Source of the DNA: Pectobacterium carotovorum
GTDB taxonomy: Bacteria > Pseudomonadota > Gammaproteobacteria > Enterobacterales > Enterobacteriaceae
Assembly (NCBI RefSeq): GCF_900129615.1
Contig: NZ_FQWI01000001.1
Location: 744,001 to 808,000, forward strand
Direction of reading: 5' to 3'
Length of the DNA stretch: 64,000 nucleotides
Shown: in pieces, positions 38,020-47,758 of the stretch
How the letters are laid out: each line of letters starts with the position of its first letter
Position numbering within the stretch: the first letter of the stretch is position 1
Notes under the pieces: model-generated
What the model was told of the DNA's origin: nothing
The model's input: the letters and a program-made list of their open reading frames with translations, nothing else
Database searches by the model: none
Made by a program: the position numbers and the translations under genes

Positions 38020-38982
38020 ATGTTCTTGATTGTCGTTCCCCTATTTCTGGTGATTCTCGTTGGTTATTGTTATGGAAGAACAAAGCCCGATAGTGGCAAT
38101 GCAGATAAGTTAATCAACGACTATGTCCTGTATATTGCGCTGCCAGCCTTACTGTTCATTGCCGTGGCGCGTGCCGACACCAGCGATCTGAAACAGTGGG
38201 GTTTTATGCTGTCAACGCTCATCGGAATTGCAGTGTCCTACATGCTTGCCGCATTGCTGGCGAAGCGCATGAGGATCGGATTGCCCCACTCCTCCCTTCT
38301 TAGCATGGGCGCGTGTTATGGCACCACGGGATACATGGGCGTGCCGATTTTGATTTCAGTCTATGGTGAACAGGCGGCACTACCCGCGGCAATCGCAACC
38401 ATTCTGCACAATATTCCCGCCATCATGGCAGTGATCGTCAGTTGGGATGTGTTTTCTACACGAGCGACAGGCGCAAATACGCGATTGATTCACAGCGTGG
38501 GACGCTCGGCGCTGACTACCGTGAAGAATCCATTGACGATCGCGGTGCTTGCCGGTCTGGCGTTCGTTCTGCTCGACATTCAGGTTCCTGTCGTCATCGA
38601 GTCTTTTGCGCGCTTTCTGGGCAATGCTGCGGGCCCCACCGCGCTCTTTGCTCTCGGACTGGGTCTTGCCAGACTGAAGGTAAAAGAACATCTGAACGTC
38701 ACGGTCAGCAAAATAGTACTTCCGATGGTTGTGCTAAAACTCGTGATACAGCCTTCCGTTACGTTCGCGATAGCCGTTTATGTATTCGGGATGGATGGAT
38801 ATCAGGGGGTCTGGCTGGCAACCGCCGTGGTGATGGCCGCGCAGCCCATTGGCGCTGGTGTGTATGTGTTTGCCAAGAAGTATCACTATCAACCGGATGT
38901 GATCGCGTTATCGATCATCGTCTCGCTACTGCTCGCACTCGTCACGATTCCCGCAGTATTGAGCCTTTTTCCACCTTCGTGA
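38020..38982 (+). CDS. AEC-family transporter (auxin efflux carrier type)
   Basis: A 320-residue inner-membrane protein with about ten hydrophobic segments. It has the MdcF/AEC pattern: FLIVVPLFLVILVGYCYGR at the N-terminus, SMGACYGTTGYMGVPILISVYGE in the middle and AAQPIGAGVYVFAKKY near the end. I start at the ATG of MFLIVVPL (38020), after AGAGG. The longer frame begins inside the palindrome. The substrate, perhaps a carboxylate such as malonate, is unknown. Confidence 0.85.
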   Translation: MFLIVVPLFLVILVGYCYGRTKPDSGNADKLINDYVLYIALPALLFIAVARADTSDLKQWGFMLSTLIGIAVSYMLAALLAKRMRIGLPHSSLLSMGACYGTTGYMGVPILISVYGEQAALPAAIATILHNIPAIMAVIVSWDVFSTRATGANTRLIHSVGRSALTTVKNPLTIAVLAGLAFVLLDIQVPVVIESFARFLGNAAGPTALFALGLGLARLKVKEHLNVTVSKIVLPMVVLKLVIQPSVTFAIAVYVFGMDGYQGVWLATAVVMAAQPIGAGVYVFAKKYHYQPDVIALSIIVSLLLALVTIPAVLSLFPPS

Positions 38983-38992
38983 ATAACCGTCC

Positions 38993-39019
38993 GGGCTTCT
39001 GGCAATGATTCGGAAGCCC
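38993..39019. terminator. Hairpin between convergent AEC gene and narP
   Basis: GGGCTTC and GAAGCCC form a 7-bp stem with a 13-base loop between two convergent genes. The T content is weak. Confidence 0.4.
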
Positions 39020-39050
39020 TGTTCACACATCTGTTTTAGCGACCAGCAGA

Positions 39051-39683
39051 CTACTGGCCGCGCGTCTCCAGATACAGCACCGTGGCGGCAACGCGGGAGC
39101 GCACATTTAGCTTGCGCAGCATGTTGCGGATATGCACTTTTACCGTCTCTTCTGAGATATACAGCACACTCGCGATTTGTTTGTTGGACAACCCCGAAGC
39201 CACTTCCTGAAGTACATCCAATTCGCGCTCCGTCAATACGGTAAAAGGCGACGGCGTATCTTGTATGGCGATACGGTGACGCAACACGTCGCGCACTTGT
39301 TCGCTGAAGGCATCACCGTTGCGAATGGCATCCAATAAGTGTTCCGGGGCGCTGTCTTTAAGCAGATAGCCATCGGCCCCCGCATCCATCAGCGCATAAA
39401 TATCGCTGGGTGCATCAGAAACCGTCAGCACAATAACGCGAGCGCAGATCCCATCACGCCGCAGCGCGTGAAGCGTATCCAACCCGCTTAATCCTTTCAT
39501 GTTGAGATCGAGCAAGATGATATCAGGAGAATCCCGATTCGCGAGGCTTAACGCCTCCATGCCGTTGCTGGCTTCCCCAATCACGTCAAAGATGGCGTCA
39601 GTTGCCAGTAACTGACGGATTCCCCGGCGCATAAGCGGATGATCGTCAACGATCAGCACGCGATAAGATGGTTTTTCTGACAT
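39051..39683 (-). CDS. narP: Nitrate/nitrite response regulator NarP
   Basis: A 210-residue response regulator. The receiver domain starts VLIVDDHPLMRRG and its phosphorylated Asp is in IILLDLNMKGLSGLD. The C-terminal LuxR-type HTH is LTEREVL-like, with LSNKQIASVLYISEETVKVHIRNMLRKLNVRSRVAA. The C-terminus (VRSRVAATVLYLETRGQ) matches NarP rather than NarL. It would activate nap and nrf genes at 7-2-7 sites. ATG 39683 is chosen over a TTG four codons upstream. It follows narQ with an ERIC remnant in between. Confidence 0.92.
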   Translation of the reverse strand: MSEKPSYRVLIVDDHPLMRRGIRQLLATDAIFDVIGEASNGMEALSLANRDSPDIILLDLNMKGLSGLDTLHALRRDGICARVIVLTVSDAPSDIYALMDAGADGYLLKDSAPEHLLDAIRNGDAFSEQVRDVLRHRIAIQDTPSPFTVLTERELDVLQEVASGLSNKQIASVLYISEETVKVHIRNMLRKLNVRSRVAATVLYLETRGQ

Positions 39684-39730
39684 GCCCAGCCCCAATGTAA
39701 TATGGATCTTATTATTTTTTATTTATGATT

Positions 39731-39783
39731 TATCCCTGTCATCTTTCAAGTTACGTGTATGCCACTCGAATTATTCAGGGTAG
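39731..39783. repeat. Internally deleted ERIC remnant at the narQ 3' end
   Basis: On the minus strand TACCCTGAATAATTCGAGT matches the left end of the ERIC element at 35300, and CTTGAAAGATGACAGGGATA matches its right end, with the middle ~75 bp missing. It separates narQ from narP, and its first bases encode the last residues and stop codon of NarQ. Confidence 0.7.
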
Positions 39784-41492
39784 AGATTGTTCGTGTTGTC
39801 ACGTTCACGCGCGGTCGTCGGCGTCGAAAAACAGACGCTAACCTGCGTTCCCCCTTCAGGGTGGAGGCCAATAGATAACTTTCCTCCTAACCGTTCGGCG
39901 CGCTCCTGCATAATATTTAAACCATAATGTCCTGCGGGTTCCTCCTGATTGATAATGCCGCAACCGTCATCACGAATATCAACACAGTAACGCCCATCTG
40001 GCTGCGTACGACAGTTGACGGTAATCATCGTCGCCTGCGCATGTTTAATCGCATTCAGCACCGCTTCACGGATGATTTGCAGCAAGTGAACCTGCTGTGA
40101 TGCATCCAGCGCCTGCGTAGGTATCCGGCAATCGATATCAATCGTCGCTGGCGTCTGCGCTCTTAGCGGCTCAATCATCTCCTGCATCGCCGCCGGCAAA
40201 TCGGCCTGTTGCAGCGTCAGCCGGAAGGTTCCCAGCAGCTCCCTCAGTTGGCGGTAAGCATCGCTTAACGCCTGTTCAAAATCTGTGATGATCTGCCGGG
40301 CCTGCGCATTTTCTTCCGATACTGCACGCTTTAATAACGCCATCTGGATATTCAGATAAGACAGCACCTGAGCCAGTGAGTCATGCAGTTCACGTGCGAT
40401 GGTGGCGCGCTCTTCCATCAGTAACAGCTGCTGGTAGTGCTTCTGCGCCTGATTGAAATAGAGCCCGCGACCCAGCATATTAGCGACACTTTCCATCAGC
40501 TGCGCCGACGGCTGCTGCGCTGATGCCTGCCACCGCAGCTGTCCAAACTCGACCTCTTGCAAACGGATCGGCAATGTCTGCCACGCGATCTGCTCATCCG
40601 GCTGGCCTTCACACAACTGCCAGTTCTCCCCGACCCGCATTTCCAGACAAACGACCGTTTCATAGCGGCGAACAATTTGCAGGATCTGCTGAAAGCAATG
40701 CCTGTCGATCGTGCTGACATTCATCGCCTGAGAGCAGTTGTACAGCACCTTCAGCATGCGGTTCACTTCCTGCAAGCGCAGCGTTTTCTGCCGAACCTTA
40801 TCTTCCAGAGAACGATAAAGTTTTTGTAATTCGTCAGTCATGCTACTGAAGGTTTGCGCCAGTAACCCCAATTCGTTAGGCAGATTGACGTCCAGCCGCG
40901 AATGGGTAAAACGCCCTTTCTCGATGGACGAACAGGCCGCCATCAGCTTATTCAACGGCACGACCACCTGACGACGAATGCGGCGCAGCGTAAAGAAGAT
41001 CAGTATATAGATAGTGATCGAGCCAATTATTGATGTCACAACGACTATCATCATCTTGCGTTCGGAATAGTGCTGCAACGCCAGCACAAAGAGATCGATC
41101 TGCGTGACATAGCGAACAATATTGTCCTGATACCACACCCGATCCCCTGCGCTCAGGCGTTCATCCATCATTTTCCAACTCTGCAACAGCGCCGCATAAC
41201 GATCGCGCACATCGCGCGGCACATACCAGCGATCCAGCAGGTGAAAAACCGGGGAATCCAACGTTTGCGCATAGAGGCGGCGATGCGGTTCTAACGCGGC
41301 ACGATCGCCCTGTAGGTCATATCCCATGCGATAGCTTTGCATACGCATCGATCCGGCAACGTTGATCGCTTCCGCATCGCGTAAACCGCTGGCTAACGTC
41401 AACAGCGCAATACCCGTCGTCAGAAATGAAAGCAGCGCGATATAAAAAAACGCGCGCGCCAGACTGGTAGAAACAGGACGTTTGACCACCAT
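39771..41492 (-). CDS. narQ: Nitrate/nitrite sensor histidine kinase NarQ
   Basis: A 573-residue membrane sensor. TM1 is near residue 15-35. The P-box-like nitrate-binding segment AEAINVAGSMRMQSYRMGYDLQ follows in the periplasm, then TM2 (about 145-168) and a HAMP domain. The HisKA_3 box is ATIARELHDSLAQVLSYLNIQM with the phospho-acceptor His, and the HATPase has DDGCGI and HYGLNIMQERAERLGG. Similarity to E. coli NarQ is end to end, except for the last residues, which come from an ERIC-like repeat. The AAGGAG ribosome site precedes ATG 41492. It is divergent from napF. Confidence 0.94.
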   Translation of the reverse strand: MVVKRPVSTSLARAFFYIALLSFLTTGIALLTLASGLRDAEAINVAGSMRMQSYRMGYDLQGDRAALEPHRRLYAQTLDSPVFHLLDRWYVPRDVRDRYAALLQSWKMMDERLSAGDRVWYQDNIVRYVTQIDLFVLALQHYSERKMMIVVVTSIIGSITIYILIFFTLRRIRRQVVVPLNKLMAACSSIEKGRFTHSRLDVNLPNELGLLAQTFSSMTDELQKLYRSLEDKVRQKTLRLQEVNRMLKVLYNCSQAMNVSTIDRHCFQQILQIVRRYETVVCLEMRVGENWQLCEGQPDEQIAWQTLPIRLQEVEFGQLRWQASAQQPSAQLMESVANMLGRGLYFNQAQKHYQQLLLMEERATIARELHDSLAQVLSYLNIQMALLKRAVSEENAQARQIITDFEQALSDAYRQLRELLGTFRLTLQQADLPAAMQEMIEPLRAQTPATIDIDCRIPTQALDASQQVHLLQIIREAVLNAIKHAQATMITVNCRTQPDGRYCVDIRDDGCGIINQEEPAGHYGLNIMQERAERLGGKLSIGLHPEGGTQVSVCFSTPTTARERDNTNNLYPE

Positions 41493-41609
41493 GACGAATA
41501 ATCTCCTTTGGCGTCATACCTACTCAAAATAAGTAGATCAAGCATTCAGCGTACTATCACGATCCTCACTAGCTCCCGCAAGCCAATGAGACGCGAATCC
41601 CACATAAGC

Positions 41610-41644
41610 TTGATCCGGCACCACCATTTACCTCTAAAGGGTGA
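41610..41644 (+). promoter_or_regulatory. Candidate FNR and NarP sites upstream of napF
   Basis: TTGATCCGGCACCA (41610-41623) has one perfect FNR half-site. TACCTCT-AA-AGGGTGA (41629-41644) has one perfect NarL/NarP heptamer in 7-2-7 layout. Their centres are exactly 20 bp apart, the same spacing I recall for E. coli napF (FNR at -64.5, NarP at -44.5). The second half of each site is degenerate. Confidence 0.55.
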
Positions 41645-41738
41645 TTATCGCATACAGCCTAAGAGGAATAGTGTAACCCCTACAAAAACAGCGTGTTTCT
41701 ATTGGATATTTCATTGCGTGCCAGAGCGAAAAACTGCC

Positions 41739-42275
41739 ATGACTAACCTCTCCCGGCGTTCCCTACTGACTGGTGGCCTACAGCGGGCAGACAACGCGTT
41801 GCGTCCGCCGTGGAGCGGTGTGGAAAGCCATTTCCTGAGCCAGTGCACGCGCTGCAACGTCTGCGTTGATGCCTGCGGCGCGGGGATTATCCAGCGTGGT
41901 TCAGGCGGTTTTCCCACTGTCGATTTCCAACGCGGTGAATGCACATTCTGCTACAACTGCGCTCGCGCGTGTCCACAAGCGCTGTTCGCGGAGAGTCACA
42001 CCTCGCCGTGGGAATACCACCTGACGATCCAGGATGCCTGTTTATCGCTGCATCAGGTGGAATGCCGCAGCTGTCAGGATGCGTGTGAAACAGGCGCGAT
42101 ACGCTTCCGTCCCACCATTGGGCGCGTTGCTGCACCGTCCATCGATGACGACGCCTGTACCACCTGCGGTGCCTGCATTTCCAGCTGCCCTGTCGGCGCC
42201 ATATCAATGAAAAAAATCACAGCGGGATATCACACCGCGCCAGCGCGTCTGCCGACGCAACAGGAAAACCGATGA
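41739..42275 (+). CDS. napF: Ferredoxin-type maturation protein NapF
   Basis: A 178-residue cytosolic iron-sulfur protein that assists NapA maturation. Three [4Fe-4S] motifs are visible: CTRCNVCVDACGAGII, CTFCYNCARACPQAL and CTTCGACISSCPVGAI; a further CRSCQDACETGAI segment lies between. The ATG at 41739 gives MTNLSRRSLLTGG; the upstream in-frame extension runs through the promoter. The last codons overlap napD (ATGA). Confidence 0.93.
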   Translation: MTNLSRRSLLTGGLQRADNALRPPWSGVESHFLSQCTRCNVCVDACGAGIIQRGSGGFPTVDFQRGECTFCYNCARACPQALFAESHTSPWEYHLTIQDACLSLHQVECRSCQDACETGAIRFRPTIGRVAAPSIDDDACTTCGACISSCPVGAISMKKITAGYHTAPARLPTQQENR

Positions 42276-42592
42276 GTACAGTCTGGCATGTTTGCAGTGT
42301 AGTAGTTCACGTCAACACGGCGCAGATGGCAGCCGTTGGCGAGGCGTTAGCGACGCAACCCAATCTGGAAGTGGGTGCCAGCGATAGCGATACCGGAAAA
42401 ATGGTCGTGGTACTGGAGTCAGATTCAGAAGACACGCTGTTAAAACAAATAGCGTCAATACGCGAGCTTACAGGCGTACTGGCGGTTTCGCTGGTTTATC
42501 ACCAGCTTGATGAACCGTCTTTTGATGAACAATCTTTTGCTTTCGATGAACAACCTCTTGATCAACAAGCTCAGGGTGAGGAAATACTATGA
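42272..42592 (+). CDS. napD: Nap chaperone NapD
   Basis: A 106-residue cytosolic chaperone that binds the twin-arginine signal of NapA before export. It has the small ferredoxin-like fold pattern of NapD ([54 protein letters not shown]). The acidic C-terminal tail is rich in Asp, Glu and Gln. It overlaps napF and napA by four bases each. Confidence 0.92.
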   Translation: MSTVWHVCSVVVHVNTAQMAAVGEALATQPNLEVGASDSDTGKMVVVLESDSEDTLLKQIASIRELTGVLAVSLVYHQLDEPSFDEQSFAFDEQPLDQQAQGEEIL

Positions 42593-45075
42593 AACTCAGT
42601 CGACGACACTTTATGAAGGCGAACGCTGTCGCAGCGGCAGCCGCGGTCGCAGGCATCACCATACCCACCGCGGTTCGTGCCGTGACCGAACAGTCGGATG
42701 CTATTCACTGGGATAAAGCCCCTTGTCGCTTCTGTGGCGTAGGGTGCGGTGTGTTGGTAGGGACGCAAAACGGCCGCATCGTCGCCAGTCAGGGCGATCC
42801 CGAAGCGCCGGTTAACCGCGGATTAAACTGCATCAAGGGCTATTTCCTGCCCAAAATCATGTACGGACAGGATCGCCTGACCCAACCTTTGCTGCGCATG
42901 CGTGACGGCAAATTCGATAAAGAAGGCGAATTTACTCCGATCTCCTGGGATCAGGCATTTGACATCATGGCGGAGAAATTCAAAACCGCACTGAAGGAGA
43001 AAGGCCCGAACGCGATAGGCATGTTTGGCTCTGGGCAATCAACCATTTGGGAAGGCTATGCGGCCGCCAAACTGTTCAAAGCGGGCTTCCGCTCCAACAA
43101 TATTGACCCCAACGCGCGCCACTGTATGGCATCGGCGGTTGTCGGCTTTATGCGTACCTTCGGGATGGATGAACCGATGGGCTGCTACGACGATATCGAG
43201 CAGACCGATGCGTTTGTCCTGTGGGGCTCTAACATGGCGGAGATGCACCCGATTCTCTGGTCGCGCATCACCGACCGCCGTCTGTCGAACAGCAATGTCA
43301 CGGTCGCCGTGCTGTCCACCTACCAGCACCGCAGTTTTGAACTGGCGGATAACGGTATGGTGTTTACGCCGCAAACCGATCTGGCCATTCTCAACTACAT
43401 CGCCAACTACATTATCCAAAACAATGCGGTGAATGAGGCTTTCTTTACCCGCCACGTCAACCTGCGCCGAGGCGTGACCGATATCGGTTATGGCCTGCGG
43501 CCGACGCATCCGTTGGAAAAAGCGGCGAAAAATCCGGGTTCCGATGCATCTGAGCCGATGAGTTTTGAAGAATACAAAGCCTTTGTCGCCGAATACACGC
43601 TGGAAAAAACGGTCGCGCTCAGCGGCGTTCCCGCCGATCAGTTGGAAGCGCTGGCAAAACTCTACGCCGATCCGAAGAAGAAAGTGATCTCCTACTGGAC
43701 GATGGGCTTTAACCAGCACACGCGCGGCGTCTGGGCGAACAATCTGGTTTATAACATCCACCTGCTGACGGGCAAGATCTCTCAGCCGGGCTGCGGGCCG
43801 TTCTCGTTAACCGGGCAACCTTCTGCCTGCGGCACCGCGCGTGAAGTCGGCACCTTCGCCCACCGCCTGCCTGCGGACATGGTGGTGACCAACGAGAAAC
43901 ACCGCGCGATGGCGGAAAAGCTGTGGCAGTTACCGACAGGCACAATTCCTGAAAAGATTGGCTTACACGCCGTAGCACAGGATCGGGCGCTGAAGGACGG
44001 CACGCTGAATGCCTATTGGGTGATGTGTAACAACAACATGCAAGCCGGCCCGAACATCAATCAGGAGCGTATGCCAGGCTGGCGCGATCCGCGTAACTTC
44101 ATCGTCGTTTCCGACCCCTACCCAACGATCAGCGCCTTGTCCGCTGACCTGATTTTGCCTACCGCAATGTGGGTGGAAAAAGAAGGTGCCTACGGCAATG
44201 CCGAGCGCCGGACGCAGTTCTGGCGTCAGCAGGTTAAAGCGCCGGGCGAGTCAAAATCGGATCTGTGGCAGGTGGTGAGCTTTGCCAAACGCTTCGCCAT
44301 TGAGGAAGTGTGGCCGGAAGAACTTCTGGCGCAGAAACCAGCCTACCGCGGCAAGACACTCTACGACGTGCTGTTTGCGAACGATGTCACCACGCGCTTC
44401 CCGCTCAGCGAATTAGCGGAAAACCAGTTGAACGATGAATCTCGCGACTTCGGTTTTTACCTGCAAAAAGGCCTGTTTGAAGAATACGCCGCGTTTGGCC
44501 GTGGGCACGGTCACGACCTAGCGCCGTTCGATACCTACCACAAGGTTCGCGGGCTGCGCTGGCCGGTCGTTGACGGCAAGGAAACACAGTGGCGTTACAG
44601 CGAAGGGCACGATCCTTACGTCAAAGCGGGAGAAGCCTACCGTTTCTACGGCAAACCGGATGGCAAGGCGGTTATTTTTGCGCTGCCGTACGAGCCTGCC
44701 GCAGAAGCGCCGGACGACGAATACGATCTCTGGCTCTCCACCGGCCGCGTACTGGAACACTGGCATACCGGCAGCATGACGCGTCGCGTACCGGAATTGC
44801 ACCGCGCCTTCCCAGAGGCCGTGCTGTTTATGCACCCGCAGGATGCCAAAGCGCGCGATCTACGTCGCGGCGAGAAAGTCCGCATTATCTCGCGCCGTGG
44901 TGAAGTCGTCTCGATTGTTGAGACACGCGGTCGTAATAAGCCACCGCGTGGGCTGGTCTATATGCCGTTCTTCGATGCCGCACAGATGACCAACGTCCTG
45001 ACGCTGGATGCGACCGATCCGCTGTCGAAAGAAGCGGACTTTAAGAAGTGTGCCGTCAAGCTGGCTAAGGTGTAA
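42589..45075 (+). CDS. napA: Periplasmic nitrate reductase catalytic subunit NapA
   Basis: An 828-residue molybdopterin (bis-MGD) enzyme that reduces nitrate to nitrite in the periplasm. The Tat signal is [19 protein letters not shown] with cleavage after VRA. The [4Fe-4S] motif is [15 protein letters not shown]...LNCIKGYF, and the Mo-ligating Cys is in [13 protein letters not shown]. Length equals E. coli NapA (828). It is the centre of the napFDAGHBC operon. Confidence 0.98.
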   Translation: MKLSRRHFMKANAVAAAAAVAGITIPTAVRAVTEQSDAIHWDKAPCRFCGVGCGVLVGTQNGRIVASQGDPEAPVNRGLNCIKGYFLPKIMYGQDRLTQPLLRMRDGKFDKEGEFTPISWDQAFDIMAEKFKTALKEKGPNAIGMFGSGQSTIWEGYAAAKLFKAGFRSNNIDPNARHCMASAVVGFMRTFGMDEPMGCYDDIEQTDAFVLWGSNMAEMHPILWSRITDRRLSNSNVTVAVLSTYQHRSFELADNGMVFTPQTDLAILNYIANYIIQNNAVNEAFFTRHVNLRRGVTDIGYGLRPTHPLEKAAKNPGSDASEPMSFEEYKAFVAEYTLEKTVALSGVPADQLEALAKLYADPKKKVISYWTMGFNQHTRGVWANNLVYNIHLLTGKISQPGCGPFSLTGQPSACGTAREVGTFAHRLPADMVVTNEKHRAMAEKLWQLPTGTIPEKIGLHAVAQDRALKDGTLNAYWVMCNNNMQAGPNINQERMPGWRDPRNFIVVSDPYPTISALSADLILPTAMWVEKEGAYGNAERRTQFWRQQVKAPGESKSDLWQVVSFAKRFAIEEVWPEELLAQKPAYRGKTLYDVLFANDVTTRFPLSELAENQLNDESRDFGFYLQKGLFEEYAAFGRGHGHDLAPFDTYHKVRGLRWPVVDGKETQWRYSEGHDPYVKAGEAYRFYGKPDGKAVIFALPYEPAAEAPDDEYDLWLSTGRVLEHWHTGSMTRRVPELHRAFPEAVLFMHPQDAKARDLRRGEKVRIISRRGEVVSIVETRGRNKPPRGLVYMPFFDAAQMTNVLTLDATDPLSKEADFKKCAVKLAKV

Positions 45076-45080
45076 CGCGC

Positions 45081-45773
45081 ATGGCACGCCCGGAGAATTC
45101 ATCACCCGCTCGCCGTCGCTTTCTGCGTGACGCCGTCCGCGCCGTTGCTGGCTTATCAGCAGCGGTGACGGTTCTCGGCATTCAGCAGCGACGTGCTCAG
45201 GCAGACGTACTCCGGCTACGGCCGCCGGGTGCGCTGTCTGAGGCGGCGTTTTCCGGTGCCTGCATACGCTGTGGTCAATGTGTTCAGGCCTGTCCGTACG
45301 ACACACTGAAACTGGCGACGTTGGTCTCCGGCTCCGCAGCCGGTAGCCCTTACTTTGTCGCACGCGATATTCCGTGTGAGATGTGTGAGGACATTCCCTG
45401 CGTGGTCGCTTGCCCCAGCGGTGCATTACAGCCGTTGAACGCTATTGATGACGCCCGCATGGGATTAGCGGTGCTGCTCGATCAGGAAAACTGCCTGAAC
45501 TATCAGGGGTTACGCTGCGATGTCTGCTATCGCGTCTGCCCCCTCATCGATAGCGCCATCACGCTGGAGCCCGAGCGCAATGCCCGAACCGGAAAACATG
45601 CCCGTTTTCTGCCGACGGTGCATAGCGATGTCTGTACCGGCTGTGGCAAATGTGAAAAAGCCTGTGTGCTGGAGCAACCAGCGATAAAGGTCTTGCCGCG
45701 CGCGCTGGCAAAAGGCGAGCTCGGACACCACTACCGTTTCAGTTGGCTGGAGGCACGCGATGGCAAATCGTAA
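45081..45773 (+). CDS. napG: Ferredoxin-type protein NapG
   Basis: A 230-residue periplasmic electron-transfer protein. A Tat signal ([24 protein letters not shown]) leads to four [4Fe-4S] motifs: [41 protein letters not shown] and [15 protein letters not shown]. With NapH it passes electrons from quinol towards NapC/NapB. It begins 5 bp after napA and overlaps napH by 14 bp. Confidence 0.95.
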   Translation: MARPENSSPARRRFLRDAVRAVAGLSAAVTVLGIQQRRAQADVLRLRPPGALSEAAFSGACIRCGQCVQACPYDTLKLATLVSGSAAGSPYFVARDIPCEMCEDIPCVVACPSGALQPLNAIDDARMGLAVLLDQENCLNYQGLRCDVCYRVCPLIDSAITLEPERNARTGKHARFLPTVHSDVCTGCGKCEKACVLEQPAIKVLPRALAKGELGHHYRFSWLEARDGKS

Positions 45774-46623
45774 GCAAGACGCCGGACGAGAAGCTCGGGC
45801 GAAAAAAGGCTGGTGGCGTAGCCATCGCTGGCTGGTATTGCGTCGGCTGACACAGTTTCTGGTGCTGCTCATGTTCCTCAGCGGCCCGCTGTTAGGCTTC
45901 TGGATCCTGCGCGGTAACTACAGCGCCAGCCGCTTGCTCGACACCGTACCACTTAGCGATCCGCTGATGGTGCTGCAAAGTTTGGCTAGCGGTCATCTGC
46001 CTGCCGCCCTCGCGCTGGTCGGTGCGCTGATTATCGCGCTGAGCTATGCGCTGGCAGGCAAGCGCGTGTTCTGTAGCTGGGTCTGTCCCGTGAATCCGCT
46101 CACCGATTTAGCCGCCTGGCTGCGTCGCCGTTTCGGCATCACCGCCTCGGCGACGATCCCCCGCAATCTACGCTATCTGCTGCTGATCCTTATTCTGGCA
46201 GGGAGTGCGCTGACGGGCGGGCTGCTGTGGGAATGGGTCAACCCGGTTTCACTGATGGGTCGCGGGCTGATTTTCGGGTTTGGTGCAGGTATCTGGCTGC
46301 TGCTGGCGCTATTTCTGTTTGATTTATTGGTCGTGGAACACGGCTGGTGCGGACACCTTTGTCCAACGGGTGCGCTGTATGGCGCGCTTGGCAGCAAAGG
46401 CGCACTGGTTGTGGATGCCACCGAGCGTGAACGCTGTACGCGCTGCATGGACTGCTTTCATGTCTGTCCAGAGCCACAGGTACTTCGCGCGCCCTTGCTC
46501 GATAAACACAGTCCGGTACAGGTTACTGACCGAGACTGCATAACATGCGGACGCTGTATTGATGTCTGCGCTGAAGACGTTTTTAAAATAACCCTTAGAT
46601 GGAAACCGGGAGCAAAGTCATGA
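45760..46623 (+). CDS. napH: Membrane quinol dehydrogenase component NapH
   Basis: A 287-residue protein with four hydrophobic segments, [16 protein letters not shown] and [12 protein letters not shown] loops, and two C-terminal cytosolic [4Fe-4S] motifs ([29 protein letters not shown]). It partners NapG. The start at 45760 (ATGGCAAATCG) lies within napG, and its stop overlaps the napB start (ATGA). Confidence 0.95.
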   Translation: MANRKQDAGREARAKKGWWRSHRWLVLRRLTQFLVLLMFLSGPLLGFWILRGNYSASRLLDTVPLSDPLMVLQSLASGHLPAALALVGALIIALSYALAGKRVFCSWVCPVNPLTDLAAWLRRRFGITASATIPRNLRYLLLILILAGSALTGGLLWEWVNPVSLMGRGLIFGFGAGIWLLLALFLFDLLVVEHGWCGHLCPTGALYGALGSKGALVVDATERERCTRCMDCFHVCPEPQVLRAPLLDKHSPVQVTDRDCITCGRCIDVCAEDVFKITLRWKPGAKS

Positions 46624-47057
46624 AAAGCCTGAGAATGGGATGGTTTCGCTGGATCACCGCCCTGGCGATAATGGGCAGTGCGATAGCAACTGCACAGGTC
46701 GATTTAAGCCAATCGCCAGAAGTCGCCGCGACACAGCCGGGAAATAGCCGGATGCCGAAGCAGCAGGAGCGTATGGCGCTCAACTATGTCAACCAGCCAC
46801 CGATGATCCCGCATAGCGTGGATGGCTATCAGGTCACCCCGACCTTTAACCGTTGCCTACAGTGCCACGGCGTGGAGAGCTATCGTTCCACCAGCGCCCC
46901 CCGCGTCAGCCCAACCCATTTTGTCGACAGAGACGGCAAAGTGCTGAGCAATGTCGCACCTGCACGCCATTTCTGCCTGCAATGTCACGTGCCGCAAGCG
47001 GACAGTTCGCCGATTACCGGTAACACGTTCGCCCCTTCTAAAGGCTTTGGACAGTGA
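46620..47057 (+). CDS. napB: Diheme cytochrome NapB
   Basis: A 145-residue periplasmic electron-transfer subunit of Nap. The signal peptide ([26 protein letters not shown]) is followed by two heme sites, CLQCHGVES and CLQCHVPQ, with distal His in the MIPHSVDGYQ and SPTHFVDRDG segments. I start at ATG 46620, which overlaps the napH stop; seven extra upstream codons are possible but unlikely. Confidence 0.95.
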   Translation: MKSLRMGWFRWITALAIMGSAIATAQVDLSQSPEVAATQPGNSRMPKQQERMALNYVNQPPMIPHSVDGYQVTPTFNRCLQCHGVESYRSTSAPRVSPTHFVDRDGKVLSNVAPARHFCLQCHVPQADSSPITGNTFAPSKGFGQ

Positions 47058-47065
47058 GGTTTGCT

Positions 47066-47668
47066 ATGAAACAACCAGGAAAAGTGGGACGGTTGTTGCG
47101 CCAGCTGTGGCAATGGTGGCGTCGTCCGAGTCGGCTGGCGCTGGGAACATTGCTCATTATCGGCTTTGCGGGCGGTATTTTCTTTCTGGCGACATCCCAG
47201 AAAGGCATGGAAATGAGCAACAGCGAGGCGTTCTGCATCAGCTGTCATGAAATGCGCAATACCGTGTATCAGGAATATATGGAAACCGCGCACTACAGCA
47301 ACCGCAGCGGCGTGCGTGCCACCTGCCCGGATTGCCACGTTCCGCATGAGTTTGTGCCGAAAATGGTGCGTAAAATTCAGGCCAGTAAAGAGCTGTACGG
47401 CAAGATAATGGGCACGATTGATACGCCACAAAAGTTTGAAGCACACCGGCTGACGATGGCGCAGAGCGAATGGCGGCGCATGAAAAATAACAATTCTCAG
47501 GAATGCCGTAACTGTCACAATTTTGACTACATGGACTTCTCAGGGCAAAAAACGGTCGCGGCGGAGAAACACAGCGAAGCAATAAAACTCGGTCAAACCT
47601 GTATCGATTGCCACAAAGGCATCGCACACAAACTGCCGGACATGCACGGCGTCAAAAGCGGGTTATAA
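47066..47668 (+). CDS. napC: Tetraheme quinol dehydrogenase NapC
   Basis: A 200-residue NapC/NirT protein. One N-terminal membrane anchor (LALGTLLIIGFAGGIFFLAT) precedes four heme sites: CISCHE, CPDCHV, CRNCHN and CIDCHK. It passes electrons from membrane quinol to NapB. GAGG lies before ATG 47066. It is the last nap gene; a weak hairpin, GGACGG-TGTATG-CCGTCC (47691-47708), follows. Confidence 0.95.
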   Translation: MKQPGKVGRLLRQLWQWWRRPSRLALGTLLIIGFAGGIFFLATSQKGMEMSNSEAFCISCHEMRNTVYQEYMETAHYSNRSGVRATCPDCHVPHEFVPKMVRKIQASKELYGKIMGTIDTPQKFEAHRLTMAQSEWRRMKNNNSQECRNCHNFDYMDFSGQKTVAAEKHSEAIKLGQTCIDCHKGIAHKLPDMHGVKSGL

Positions 47669-47758
47669 CCCGCACCCTTCGTAACACTCGGGACGGTGTA
47701 TGCCGTCCTATCGTTGCTGACAAAGTCCGTCGAGCGGGAGTAACGAAGACGTTGTGAA

